From Solirubrobacterales bacterium (GTDB taxonomy: Bacteria; Actinomycetota; Thermoleophilia; Solirubrobacterales; Solirubrobacteraceae), in NCBI GenBank assembly GCA_016215085.1, contig JACRMD010000256.1, forward strand, positions 1 to 13,041: a stretch of 13,041 nt of DNA, in the 5' to 3' direction. This document shows, piece after piece, positions 1 to 6,819 of this stretch. The notes under the pieces are model-generated. The model was given only the letters and a program-made list of their open reading frames with translations, made no database searches and was not told the origin of the DNA. A program made the translations under genes and the position numbers. The stretch's first letter is position 1. Every line of letters begins with the position of its first letter.

Positions 1-526
1 CGCGGGCGAACGGGGACGCCTCCGAGCGCTCGCGCACGTCCTCCCAGTCGACCTGCTCGCGCACCGCGCGGGCGATCGAGAGGATGCCGCTGTAGTCGCA
101 GGCGTGCTCGTCGAAGGCGAAGAGCTTCATGACCATCACGTCGTCGAGGTGCACGACGGGCAGGTCGAGCGCCGCCACGCCGACGATCTCCGCGCGTGCG
201 AGCACGTCGCCGACGTCGGGGATGCCGCGCGGGCCGAAGATGAGGTCGACGAGCGTCTCGCCCTCGTCGGTGTCCCAGGCCTTCAGCAGCCAGCCCTCCG
301 GCGGGCGCTCGGCGCGCATGCCGACGTCGCACAGCGCCTCCAGCGCGCGCTCGGCGTCCTCGGGCCGGACCAGGAAGTCGAGGTCGTTGCGGCTCTGCGG
401 CGCCCCGCGCGCCCAGCACGCGACGCTGCCCGCCAGCGCGAACTCCAGGCCGGCGTCGCGCAGCGCGGCGGCCGCCTTCTTCAGCGTGGCCTCGATCTCC
501 TCGAACGTCGAGCGGACGTCGCCCAT
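1..526 (-). CDS. Nucleotidyltransferase-fold protein (AbiEii/DUF6036-like), C-terminus cut by window edge
   Basis: The 175 visible codons begin at an ATG (526-524); the 3' end lies outside the window. A Pol-beta-type nucleotidyltransferase signature is present: Gly33-Ser34, then Asp48-Leu-Asp50 in NDLDF, with a possible third metal-binding Asp94 in ETLVDLIFG. By family knowledge such proteins transfer a nucleotidyl group to a protein, RNA or small molecule, and some are the toxin half of type IV toxin-antitoxin pairs. The rest of the visible part (LDDVMVMKLFAFDEHACDYSG) resembles the uncharacterised 'nucleotidyl transferase AbiEii/AbiGii' group. The start is supported by a purine-rich AGAGGTG a few bases upstream and by its position exactly at the edge of the dyad shared with the divergent phosphoesterase. 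No antitoxin-like neighbour is visible. The fold is fairly secure; the substrate is unknown. Confidence 0.7.
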   Translation of the reverse strand, partial: MGDVRSTFEEIEATLKKAAAALRDAGLEFALAGSVACWARGAPQSRNDLDFLVRPEDAERALEALCDVGMRAERPPEGWLLKAWDTDEGETLVDLIFGPRGIPDVGDVLARAEIVGVAALDLPVVHLDDVMVMKLFAFDEHACDYSGILSIARAVREQVDWEDVRERSEASPFAR

Positions 527-528
527 GG

Positions 529-586
529 GGCACCTCTACCCGCAAGGGGCGTTCCACCCACTGCGCAGCGGGTAGGCCAAGGTGCC
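529..586. promoter_or_regulatory. Interrupted dyad filling the divergent intergenic region
   Basis: The left arm reads GGCACCT-c-TACCCGC (529-543) and the right arm GCGGGTA-ggcca-AGGTGCC (568-586). Both 7-bp halves of each arm are perfectly complementary, separated by a 1-nt versus 5-nt insertion. The dyad abuts the start codons of both divergent genes (526 and 587). It could be a shared operator or an RNA hairpin affecting either start. No clear -35/-10 pair was found here. Confidence 0.45.
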
Positions 587-1369
587 GTGACCGGGATCGA
601 GTCCAACGGCCACCCCGCCGCCGCCGGGACGGTCCGCATCGCCGCCGCGGGAGACGTGCACGTCTCCCCCGCGCTGGCCGACGACGCCCGCAAGGCCTTC
701 GCCGGGCTCGCGGGCGCCTGCGACCTGCTGCTGCTCGCCGGCGACCTCACCACCCACGGCCAGCCCGAGCAGGCGCGCGTGCTGGCCGAGGCGGTCGGGC
801 CGCTCGACGTCCCCATGTACGCGGTGCTGGGCAACCACGACCTGCACTGCAACGACGTCGAGTCCTGCCTGCCCATCTATGAGGACGCCGGCATCACGGT
901 GCTCGAGCGGCAGGCGACGACGCTGTGCATCGGCCACACCGAGATCGGGATCGTCGGCCTGAAGGGCTTCGTCGGCGGCTTCAAGGGCTCGCACCTGCCC
1001 GACTTCGGCGAGCCGCTGCTGCGCGAGGTCTACGCCGAGACCTCGCGCGACGTGCAGGCGCTCGACGCCGGCCTCAAGGAGGTCGCCCACTGCCCGGTGC
1101 GGATCGTGCTGCTGCACTACGCGCCGTGCGGCGACACGCTCGTGGGCGAGCCCGAGGGCATCTGGACGATGCTCGGCAGCGACCGCCTGGCCGCGCCGAT
1201 CGCCGAGCACGAACCCGACATGGTGCTCCACGGCCACGCCCACGCGGGCACGTTCGAGGGCCGGATCGCCGACGTGCCGGTCTACAACGTGTCGGTGCCG
1301 GTGCTCGGCAAGGACTTCTGGGTCTTCGAGCTCACCGGCCTCGAGCGCGCCACCGCGCCGCTGCACTGA
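587..1369 (+). CDS. Calcineurin-like metallophosphoesterase
   Basis: This 260-residue cytosolic protein has no signal peptide or membrane segment. It carries the full dinuclear-metal set of the calcineurin-like phosphoesterase family in order: GDVH (Asp23, His25), GDLTTHG (Asp53), GNHD (Asn83-His84), LLHYAP (His177) and GHAH (His216, His218). By family knowledge it hydrolyses phosphomonoesters or phosphodiesters; the length is similar to class III cyclic-nucleotide phosphodiesterases (CpdA-like), but the substrate cannot be read from sequence. I chose the GTG at 587. The frame stays open much further upstream, but that part runs antisense through the nucleotidyltransferase gene and has biased low-complexity composition, while homology-like sequence begins at VRIAAAGDVH. 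It diverges from the nucleotidyltransferase and converges with the epimerase gene. Confidence 0.85.
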   Translation: MTGIESNGHPAAAGTVRIAAAGDVHVSPALADDARKAFAGLAGACDLLLLAGDLTTHGQPEQARVLAEAVGPLDVPMYAVLGNHDLHCNDVESCLPIYEDAGITVLERQATTLCIGHTEIGIVGLKGFVGGFKGSHLPDFGEPLLREVYAETSRDVQALDAGLKEVAHCPVRIVLLHYAPCGDTLVGEPEGIWTMLGSDRLAAPIAEHEPDMVLHGHAHAGTFEGRIADVPVYNVSVPVLGKDFWVFELTGLERATAPLH

Positions 1370-1389
1370 GGGCGCCGGGGCGGGGCCCT
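1369..1389 (+). terminator. Weak candidate hairpin after the phosphoesterase gene
   Basis: A short AGGGC (1369-1373) / GCCCT (1385-1389) stem with an 11-nt GC-rich loop sits at the stop codon in the 44-bp space between two convergent genes. There is no T-tract, so termination is only suggested by position. Confidence 0.2.
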
Positions 1390-1413
1390 TCGCACGCGGG
1401 ATCCTCCGGGGGC

Positions 1414-2400
1414 CTACCGCGCGGCGTGCCAGGCCGCCAGCAGCGCGGCCTCCCGCTCGGGCGCCAGGCCCGGCGGCGGGATCTCCACCCCGGCCTTCGG
1501 GCGCGGCGGGCCGCCGAGGGCGAGCGTGTCGCGGGCCGTCTCCTCCAGCGGCCGCGTGGTGAGGCCGGCGGCGAACGCGCGCGTGACGTCGGCCTGCTGG
1601 AAGCCGCGCAGCCCCGGCCGGGTCTGGGGCGCGACCCACAGCGGCAGGTCCTGCCACGGCTGCACGCCCTGGTCGAGCAGGAACGCCTCGTCGACCCAGG
1701 TGACGTGCTCGGCGCCGTCGAGCAGCCGCGCGAACGCGAACGGCCGGCCGGTGGCGTTCATCGTGCCGGCGACGCGGCGCTGCGCCGCGTCACCCATCCA
1801 CGCGGCGAGGTCGCGTGCGTCGATGAGCTGCGCGGGTTGGTCGCGCGGCGCGGGCGCGAGCACCTCGCCGCCGCGGGCGACCCGCTCCACCCACCACGTG
1901 TAGCGGCCGGTCGGGTCGTGCGGGCCGACGATCAGCCCGGCGCGGACGTGCAGCGCGCGCCCGGGGAACCGCGCCTCGACCGCCCGCTCGCACGCGGCCT
2001 TCAGCGCGCCGTAGTGCGCGGCGACGTCCTCGCCGTGGTCGGCGGGCAGCTCCGCCGTCGGGTCGTCCTCGGTGATCGGGACCCGCGAGGGGTCGGCGTA
2101 CGCCGAGATGCTCGAGACGAACACGTAGTGCTCGACCGCGCCCGCGAGGAGCGCCGCCGAGAGGTCGACGACCCGCGGGACGTAGCCCGAGGTGTCGATC
2201 ACGGCGTCCCACGTCCGGCCTTCGAGCGCGCCAAGGTCGCCGTCGCGGTCGCCGTGCAGCGCCTCGACGCCGGGCGGCGGCGGGGCGGGCGGGACCGTCT
2301 TGCCGCGCGTGAAGGTCGTGACGTCGTGGCCGCGCGCGAGCGCCGCGTCGACGACGTGCCGGCCGAGGAAGAGCGTCCCGCCGAGGATGAGCAACCGCAT
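1414..2400 (-). CDS. NAD(P)-dependent epimerase/reductase, atypical extended SDR
   Basis: This 328-residue Rossmann protein opens with MRLLILGGTLFLGRHVV, the GGTxFLG nucleotide-binding loop typical of atypical extended short-chain dehydrogenases rather than GxxGxxG. The catalytic features are visible: YVFVSSISAY (Ser96/Ser97) and Tyr130-x3-Lys134 in AHYGALK. An AGLIVGPHDPTGRYTWW stretch follows, as in NAD-dependent epimerase/dehydratases. The C-terminal third is the substrate side and gives no clear specificity; nucleotide-sugar or small carbonyl substrates are possible. The ATG at 2400 gives the Rossmann strand at residue 2, and a TAACCT -10-like box lies only 6 nt upstream, so the mRNA may be leaderless. 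The gene stands alone; the decayed ORF upstream runs into it in another frame. Confidence 0.85.
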   Translation of the reverse strand: MRLLILGGTLFLGRHVVDAALARGHDVTTFTRGKTVPPAPPPPGVEALHGDRDGDLGALEGRTWDAVIDTSGYVPRVVDLSAALLAGAVEHYVFVSSISAYADPSRVPITEDDPTAELPADHGEDVAAHYGALKAACERAVEARFPGRALHVRAGLIVGPHDPTGRYTWWVERVARGGEVLAPAPRDQPAQLIDARDLAAWMGDAAQRRVAGTMNATGRPFAFARLLDGAEHVTWVDEAFLLDQGVQPWQDLPLWVAPQTRPGLRGFQQADVTRAFAAGLTTRPLEETARDTLALGGPPRPKAGVEIPPPGLAPEREAALLAAWHAAR

Positions 2401-2402
2401 GG

Positions 2403-2621
2403 TTGCAGGTTAGCCGGGCGGCGCCGGCCGCGCAGCGAGGCCACGGCCGCGCGCTCGTAGCGCTCGGGCTCGCGGTCGCGCAGGACGACGCAGACCTGCA
2501 GCGCGTCGTCGAGCCCGATCGTCGGCAGCTCGGCCGCCGCCGCGCGGATGATCGTGAGGTTGCCCGTGGCGAGGGCGCGGCGGAAGCGGCTGTACGACGA
2601 CCCGGAGCTGGACACGAACAC
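2403..2621 (-). pseudogene. Remnant of a small conserved hypothetical gene, 3' end lost
   Basis: From a GTG at 2621 the frame encodes VFVSSSGSSYSRFRRALATG, then a helical, protein-like stretch NLTIIRAAAAELPTIGLDDA and LQVCVVLRDREPERYERAAV. I recall this pattern from small hypothetical proteins of Solirubrobacterales-type genomes that continue with roughly RWLGRF and about 40 more residues. Here the composition degenerates after ERAAVASLRG, and the frame then runs without a stop into the epimerase gene (stop only at 2199) as a shadow. The 3' half therefore looks deleted or frameshifted, with the epimerase start about 35 nt beyond the last convincing residue. No Shine-Dalgarno is visible, and the start lies within the 14-bp dyad. 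The function is unknown. An alternative is a short functional protein ending in a neighbouring frame. Confidence 0.45.
2407..2412 (-). promoter_or_regulatory. -10 box of a probable leaderless promoter for the epimerase gene
   Basis: On the minus strand TAACCT (matching TANNNT) is followed by 6 nt and then the ATG. No Shine-Dalgarno is visible, and no convincing -35 was found. Confidence 0.4.
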
Positions 2622-2628
2622 ATGTTCG
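2615..2628. promoter_or_regulatory. LexA/SOS-box-like palindrome
   Basis: CGAACA-CA-TGTTCG is a perfect 6+6 inverted repeat. It matches the Gram-positive/actinobacterial SOS box core CGAAC-N4-GTTCG. It overlaps the apparent GTG start of the decayed small gene on the minus strand. This is a sequence match only; binding is inferred. Confidence 0.5.
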
Positions 2629-2659
2629 CACGCCGGGCGGCGGTGCACGCGCCCGCCCA

Positions 2660-2681
2660 GGATTCGGCGCGCAGCGAATCC
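2660..2681. repeat. Inverted repeat 1 of an intergenic cluster
   Basis: GGATTCG (2660-2666) and CGAATCC (2675-2681) are perfect 7-bp arms around an 8-nt GC-rich loop. It lies immediately next to the second repeat. Confidence 0.55.
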
Positions 2682-2699
2682 AAGGGGGCCAGGCCCCTT
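2682..2699. repeat. Inverted repeat 2 of an intergenic cluster
   Basis: AAGGGG (2682-2687) and CCCCTT (2694-2699) are perfect 6-bp arms around GCCAGG. It starts on the base after the first repeat ends. Confidence 0.5.
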
Positions 2700-2719
2700 A
2701 ACACAGGCGAGCGCAACGA

Positions 2720-2740
2720 AAGCCGGAAGAGTTCCGGCTT
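2720..2740 (-). terminator. Rho-independent terminator of the CoA-transferase operon
   Basis: The arms AAGCCGGAA and TTCCGGCTT form a perfect 9-bp stem with a 3-nt loop, 23 bp downstream of the CoA-transferase stop. On the minus strand the stem ends in CTTTCGTT, a short T-rich tail. The symmetry could also stop transcription from the other side. Confidence 0.7.
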
Positions 2741-2763
2741 CCGTCGCGTTCATCGCGCGGGCG

Positions 2764-4104
2764 CTAGCCCGTCGGCGCCGCCGGCCGCTCCGCGCGCCCG
2801 CCGCTCGGCGCCGGCGCCGGCCGCGACCGCGGCAGGATGCCGCTCTCGAAGGCCTCGCGCTCGAGCTCCTCGCGGTGCTCGGGTGCGGCGATCTCGATCA
2901 GCGCCCGCGCGCGCTCGGCCAGCGTCCGCCCGCGCAGGCGCGCGATGCCGTGCTCGGTCACGACGTGGTCGACGGTGTTCTTCAGCGTCGTGACGACCGA
3001 CCCGGGCGTCAGGTGCGTGCGAATGCGCGACCGCCCCGCGCGCGTGGTCGAGTGGAGCACGATGAACGCGCGGCCGTTGGCGGAGTACATCGCGCCGCGG
3101 GCGAAGTCGGCCTGCCCGCCCGACGAGGACCAGTAGCGGCCGGCGACCGTCTCCGACGCGCACTGGCCGTAGAGGTCGACCTCGGTCGTCGCGTTGATCG
3201 AGATGAAGTCGTCCTCGCGCGCGATCCGCCGCGGGTCGTTGACCAGGTCGACGGGCAGCATCTCGACCGCGCCGTTGTCGTCAAGCCAGTCGTACAGGCG
3301 CTGCGTCCCGAGGCAGAAGGTCGCCACGACCTTGTTGGGCCGCGTGCGCTTGCACGTGCCCGTGACGACGCCGCGCTCGACCAGCTCGACGATGCCGTCG
3401 GAGATGAGCTCGGTGTGGATGCCGAGGTGGCGGTGGTCCTTGAGGCGGCTGAGCAGCGCGTTGGGCACGCCGCCGATGCCGACCTGCAGCGTCGCGCCGT
3501 CGGGCACGAAGTCGGCGACGATCTCCGCGATCGCCTCGTCCTTGTCGCTCGGCTCGACCGGCGGGACCTCGAGCAGCCTGCGGTCGGTCTCGCACCACCC
3601 CGCGACCTGCGAGACGTGGATCTGGTTGAGCCCGAAGGTCCGCGGCATGTGCGGCGTGACCTCCAGGAAGAACGGCACGTGGCCGATCAGCGGCGCCACG
3701 TAGTCGGCGTTCGTGCCGAGCGTGAAGTAGCCGTGCGCGTCGGGCGGGCTGGCGGCCGCCAGCACCATCGAGCAGCGTGTCGCGTCGCGCAGCGTGCGCG
3801 GCATCTCGGAGAAGTTCGCCGGCACGAGGTCGCACGTGCCGTTCCAGTAGGCCTCCCGCGTCGCCGGCGACAGGAAGTAGCTGACGTGGCGCAGGTGGTC
3901 GCCGCACTCGCCGCGGATGTACGGCCGCTCGTGGAGCGCGTGCATCTGGTGGATGCGCACGTGCTGCAGGCGCTCGTGGTGCTCCTCGAGCGCGTCGAGC
4001 AGCGCGACCGGCTCCCCGTTGGCGAGCGGCACGATGAGGTCGGCGTGGGGCCCGACGTGGTCGAGCACGGCCTCGGGCGGCTGGGACGGCTTGCGGTCGT
4101 TCAC
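2764..4104 (-). CDS. Acetyl-CoA hydrolase / 4-hydroxybutyrate CoA-transferase family protein
   Basis: This 446-residue protein has the two-domain family I CoA-transferase architecture of AbfT/Cat1-type enzymes. Visible blocks are GIGGVPNALL (209-218), LGIHTELISDG with Glu232 at the position of the catalytic glutamate that forms the glutamyl-CoA thioester in 4-hydroxybutyrate CoA-transferase, SSGGQADFARGA (327-338) and VVTEHGIARLRG (381-392). By family knowledge it moves CoA between an acyl-CoA and a free carboxylate, or hydrolyses acetyl-CoA; the preferred acid is not evident. The GTG start at 4104 overlaps the ligD stop by 4 nt (GTGA), implying translational coupling. The last about 20 residues are Pro/Ala/Arg-rich and probably disordered. 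The frame is also open upstream through ligD, but that is a GC-driven shadow. Confidence 0.85.
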   Translation of the reverse strand: MNDRKPSQPPEAVLDHVGPHADLIVPLANGEPVALLDALEEHHERLQHVRIHQMHALHERPYIRGECGDHLRHVSYFLSPATREAYWNGTCDLVPANFSEMPRTLRDATRCSMVLAAASPPDAHGYFTLGTNADYVAPLIGHVPFFLEVTPHMPRTFGLNQIHVSQVAGWCETDRRLLEVPPVEPSDKDEAIAEIVADFVPDGATLQVGIGGVPNALLSRLKDHRHLGIHTELISDGIVELVERGVVTGTCKRTRPNKVVATFCLGTQRLYDWLDDNGAVEMLPVDLVNDPRRIAREDDFISINATTEVDLYGQCASETVAGRYWSSSGGQADFARGAMYSANGRAFIVLHSTTRAGRSRIRTHLTPGSVVTTLKNTVDHVVTEHGIARLRGRTLAERARALIEIAAPEHREELEREAFESGILPRSRPAPAPSGGRAERPAAPTG

Positions 4105-6458
4105 AACGGCAGCTCCTGCACTTCGGTCAACACCTCCGCGAACAGGTCGCCCTGCTCCTCGACGCGGGCCAGGACGCCCGCCATGTCGTACACCAGCCGG
4201 TCGGCGTCGCCCGCCTCCAGCGCCTCGCGCACCTCGTCCCACGTCAGCGGCGTGGACACCGTCGGTCGTTCCCGCGCCCGCGGCGAGTACACGCACACCG
4301 TCGTCTTGTGCTCGTCGTTCTGCGACCAGTCGACGAGGACCTTCCCGCCGCGCAGCGACTTGGTCTGGCGCGACACCACCATGTCGGGCGCCTCGGCCTC
4401 CAGCAGCTCGGCGACCGCCTTGGCGAAGCCCTTGGTGCGCGCGTAGGTCAACCCGGGGGTGTTGAGCGGCACGTACACCTGCATGCCCTTGGAGCCCGAG
4501 GTCTTCGGGTAGGCGCGCAGGCCCAGGTGCTCGAACATCCCCTGCAGGACGACCGCCACGCGGCAGCACTCCAGGAGGCCGGCGGGCGGGCCGGGGTCCA
4601 GGTCGAAGGCGATCATCGTCGGGCGCGCCGGATCGTCGGCGCGGTGCATCGGCGTGTGCAGCTCGAGGTCGGCCAGGTTGCCCAGCCACGCGAGCGTCGC
4701 CGCGTCGCCGGCGAGCACGTAGTTGATGATCTTGCGCTTCTCCGACTCGATCGGCGCGGTGGCCACCCAGTCGGGGCGGTGCGACGGCGCCTGCTTCTCG
4801 TAGAAGTGCTGCTCGTCGGCGCCGTTGGGGTAGCGCTTGAGCGTCAGCGGCCGGCCCTTGAGGTGCGGCAGCAGCACCGGCGCGATGCCGAGCAGGTAGT
4901 CGATGAGGTCGCCCTTGGTGTGGCCCGAGGACCACAGCGGCTTGTCGAGGTTGGTGAGGCGCAGCTCGCGGGTGGGCGGGCCCGAAATCTCGGCCATGAC
5001 GACCTTCTTGGGCAGCCGCTCGCGGATGACGAGCTCGGCGGGTTTGTCCTCGCGCAGCCCCTTGTAGGACGGCGCGCGCAACACACCGTCGCGCGTCCAC
5101 TCGACGAACTCGACCTCGGCGACGAGCTTGGGGCAGGCGAAGATCGCGCCCTTGGGCGGCTTGGGCCCGGCGTCGAACGGCGACGCGTCCTGCTCGAGCG
5201 GGCCGAGCAGGTCGGCGAGCCGGTCGAGCTCGGCCTCGGTGAACCCGGTGCCGACGCGACCTGCGAAGCGCAGCGAGCCGTCCTCGTCGCGGACGCCGAG
5301 CAGCAGCGCGCCGATGCGCTCCCGGCGGCGGGGTGGGTGGGTCCGCATCGGCAGCCAGCCGCCGATGACGAGCTCCTGGCGGCGCGTGTTCTTCACTTTG
5401 ACCCAGCAGCCGCTGCGCCGCCCGGGCTCGTAGGGCGAGTCCAGCCGCTTGGCCATGATCCCCTCGAGGCCCTGCTCGAGCGTGGCCGCCTGCAGCGCCT
5501 CGCCCTGGCCGACGACGTGCTCGGGCGTCATCCAGCGCTCGCCGTCGAGCCCCAGCTCGCCCAGCCGCGCGCGGCGCTCCTCGTACGGGTGGTGCACGAG
5601 CGAGTGGCCGTCGAGCCACAGCAGGTCGAAGATCACGTAGCTGACCGGCGCCTCCTTGGCCAGCCGCCGCACCTGGGCCTCGCGGGTGAGGTGCATCCGG
5701 CCCTGCAGGGCGCCGAACGACGGCCGGCCCTCGGCGTCGAACGCCACGATCTCGCCGTCGAGCACGGCGCGGTGCATGCTCAGCGCGCGGTTGAGCTTGG
5801 ACAGCTCGGGATAGCGCGCGGTGACGTCGTTGAGGTTGCGGGTGACGAACCGCATGCGCCCCGGCTCGCTGAAGCAGATCGCGCGCACGCCGTCCCACTT
5901 GACCTCGAAGGCCCAGCGCTCGGGATCGGGCGGCAGCTCGCCGGCGCGGGCGAGCATCGGCACGACCTGCTCGGGCATGGGCTCCGCGGCCGGGTCGGCC
6001 GGCGGGTCCATGCGGTGGATGATCCAGTCCTTGCCGTCGAGCGGGAACAGCGCGTAGCGGCCCTGGACGCGCTCGCCGCGGAGGTCGACCTCGACCTTCT
6101 TGTCCTCCCACTTGAGCAGCTCGTAGGTCCCGCGGTCCCAGATCGTCATGGTGCCCGCGCCGTAGTTGCCCTTGGGGATCTCGCCGTGGAACTCGAGGTA
6201 CTCGAGCGGGTGGTCCTCGGTGCGGACCGCGAGGCGGTTGTCCTTGGGCGCGTCGGGCAGCCCGTTGGGGATCGCCCACGAGGCGAGCGCCCCGTCGTGC
6301 TCCAGGCGCAGGTCCCAGTGCAGGCGCGTGGCGTGGTGCTCCTGGATCACGAAGCGCGGCGCGTCGCCCGCCTCGCGCGCGCGGCCGTCGCCGGTGGGCT
6401 CCGGCGTCTCGCTGAACTTGCGCTTGCGGCGGTAGGTCTGCAGGCCGCGGTCGGCCAC
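4101..6458 (-). CDS. ligD: ATP-dependent DNA ligase LigD, order phosphoesterase-ligase-polymerase
   Basis: This 785-residue multifunctional bacterial end-joining enzyme shows three domains in order. The 3'-phosphoesterase (about 8-145) has FVIQEHHATRLHWDLRLE and HPLEY...GNYGAGTMTIWD. The ATP-dependent ligase (about 165-480) has nucleotidylation Lys187 in EVKWDGVRA, DGEIVAF, SYVIFDLLWLDG, EGIMAKR and WVKVK. The archaeo-eukaryotic primase-type polymerase (about 500-775) has LTNLDKPLW, metal-binding Asp619/Asp621 in FDLDPG, SGSKGMQVYVPL and Asp710 in LVDWSQN. All key residues are present, so it should be active. The start is a GTG; MADRGLQTYRRKRKF is the usual LigD opening. The gene lies 10 bp after the receiver-domain gene and overlaps the CoA-transferase by 4 nt. 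No Ku gene is in the window. PE-LIG-POL is the Pseudomonas order, not the mycobacterial POL-PE-LIG. Confidence 0.95.
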   Translation of the reverse strand: MADRGLQTYRRKRKFSETPEPTGDGRAREAGDAPRFVIQEHHATRLHWDLRLEHDGALASWAIPNGLPDAPKDNRLAVRTEDHPLEYLEFHGEIPKGNYGAGTMTIWDRGTYELLKWEDKKVEVDLRGERVQGRYALFPLDGKDWIIHRMDPPADPAAEPMPEQVVPMLARAGELPPDPERWAFEVKWDGVRAICFSEPGRMRFVTRNLNDVTARYPELSKLNRALSMHRAVLDGEIVAFDAEGRPSFGALQGRMHLTREAQVRRLAKEAPVSYVIFDLLWLDGHSLVHHPYEERRARLGELGLDGERWMTPEHVVGQGEALQAATLEQGLEGIMAKRLDSPYEPGRRSGCWVKVKNTRRQELVIGGWLPMRTHPPRRRERIGALLLGVRDEDGSLRFAGRVGTGFTEAELDRLADLLGPLEQDASPFDAGPKPPKGAIFACPKLVAEVEFVEWTRDGVLRAPSYKGLREDKPAELVIRERLPKKVVMAEISGPPTRELRLTNLDKPLWSSGHTKGDLIDYLLGIAPVLLPHLKGRPLTLKRYPNGADEQHFYEKQAPSHRPDWVATAPIESEKRKIINYVLAGDAATLAWLGNLADLELHTPMHRADDPARPTMIAFDLDPGPPAGLLECCRVAVVLQGMFEHLGLRAYPKTSGSKGMQVYVPLNTPGLTYARTKGFAKAVAELLEAEAPDMVVSRQTKSLRGGKVLVDWSQNDEHKTTVCVYSPRARERPTVSTPLTWDEVREALEAGDADRLVYDMAGVLARVEEQGDLFAEVLTEVQELPL

Positions 6459-6468
6459 CGTCAGGACG

Positions 6469-6819
6469 CTACCCCGTGGCGGCGCGGAGCACCGCCGTGC
6501 GCAGCTCGTCCAGCGGCGCGTCCTTCTCGACGTACGCCACCGCGTCGCCGCGCAGCCGCTCGCCGTACTCCCGCGGGTGCCCGCTGAGCACGACCACCCG
6601 GGTGCTGGGCGAGACCTGCGCGAGCTCGGCGACGGCGTCGCGCTCGGCGTCGAGCAGGTCCAGCAGCACCACGTCGGGCCGCGTCGCGGCCACGCCCTTC
6701 ACGGCGCCGTCGACGTCCGCCGCCCCGCCGACGATCTCGATGTCGGCGTCGTCCTCGAGCTGCGCCTGCAGCAGCGCGCGGAACGCGCCCGAGTCGTCGC
6801 AGTGGAAGACGCGGATCAT
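6469..6819 (-). CDS. Stand-alone response-regulator receiver domain
   Basis: This 116-residue protein is only a CheY-like receiver domain. The residues needed for phosphotransfer are visible: acidic pair Asp8-Asp9 (CDDS), phosphoacceptor Asp54 (VVLLDLL), Ser79 (VVVLSG) and Lys99 (YVEKD). It resembles the N-terminal half of NarL/FixJ-type regulators (IRVFHCDDSGAFRALL) but stops directly after the fifth helix, with no DNA-binding domain. It may act by protein contact or as a phosphate relay. Its ATG overlaps the acyltransferase stop as ATGA (6816-6819), and ligD starts 10 bp downstream, so co-transcription is likely. No histidine kinase is in the window. Confidence 0.85.
   Translation of the reverse strand: MIRVFHCDDSGAFRALLQAQLEDDADIEIVGGAADVDGAVKGVAATRPDVVLLDLLDAERDAVAELAQVSPSTRVVVLSGHPREYGERLRGDAVAYVEKDAPLDELRTAVLRAATG

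Noticed and set aside
1..526. Toxin-antitoxin pair with the divergent phosphoesterase
   Set aside because: AbiEii-like toxins pair with an AbiEi antitoxin encoded adjacent on the same strand; none is visible, and the divergent gene is a complete metallophosphoesterase.
925..2460. Long open frame on the plus strand antisense to the epimerase gene
   Set aside because: Its product is Arg/Ala/Gly-rich with no motif; it is a shadow of GC-rich codons opposite a gene with clear SDR motifs.
2548..4446. 632-codon plus-strand open frame antisense to the CoA-transferase
   Set aside because: Low-complexity Arg/Ala/Val/Asp composition, no domain; the opposite strand encodes conserved CoA-transferase blocks.
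2764..6279. Apparent 1171-residue fusion of an N-terminal extension with the CoA-transferase
   Set aside because: The extension lies in a different frame over ligD and is Arg/Pro/Ala-rich shadow sequence; the real start is the GTG at 4104.
4308..6587. 759-codon plus-strand frame antisense to ligD
   Set aside because: Compositional shadow; all LigD motifs are on the minus strand.
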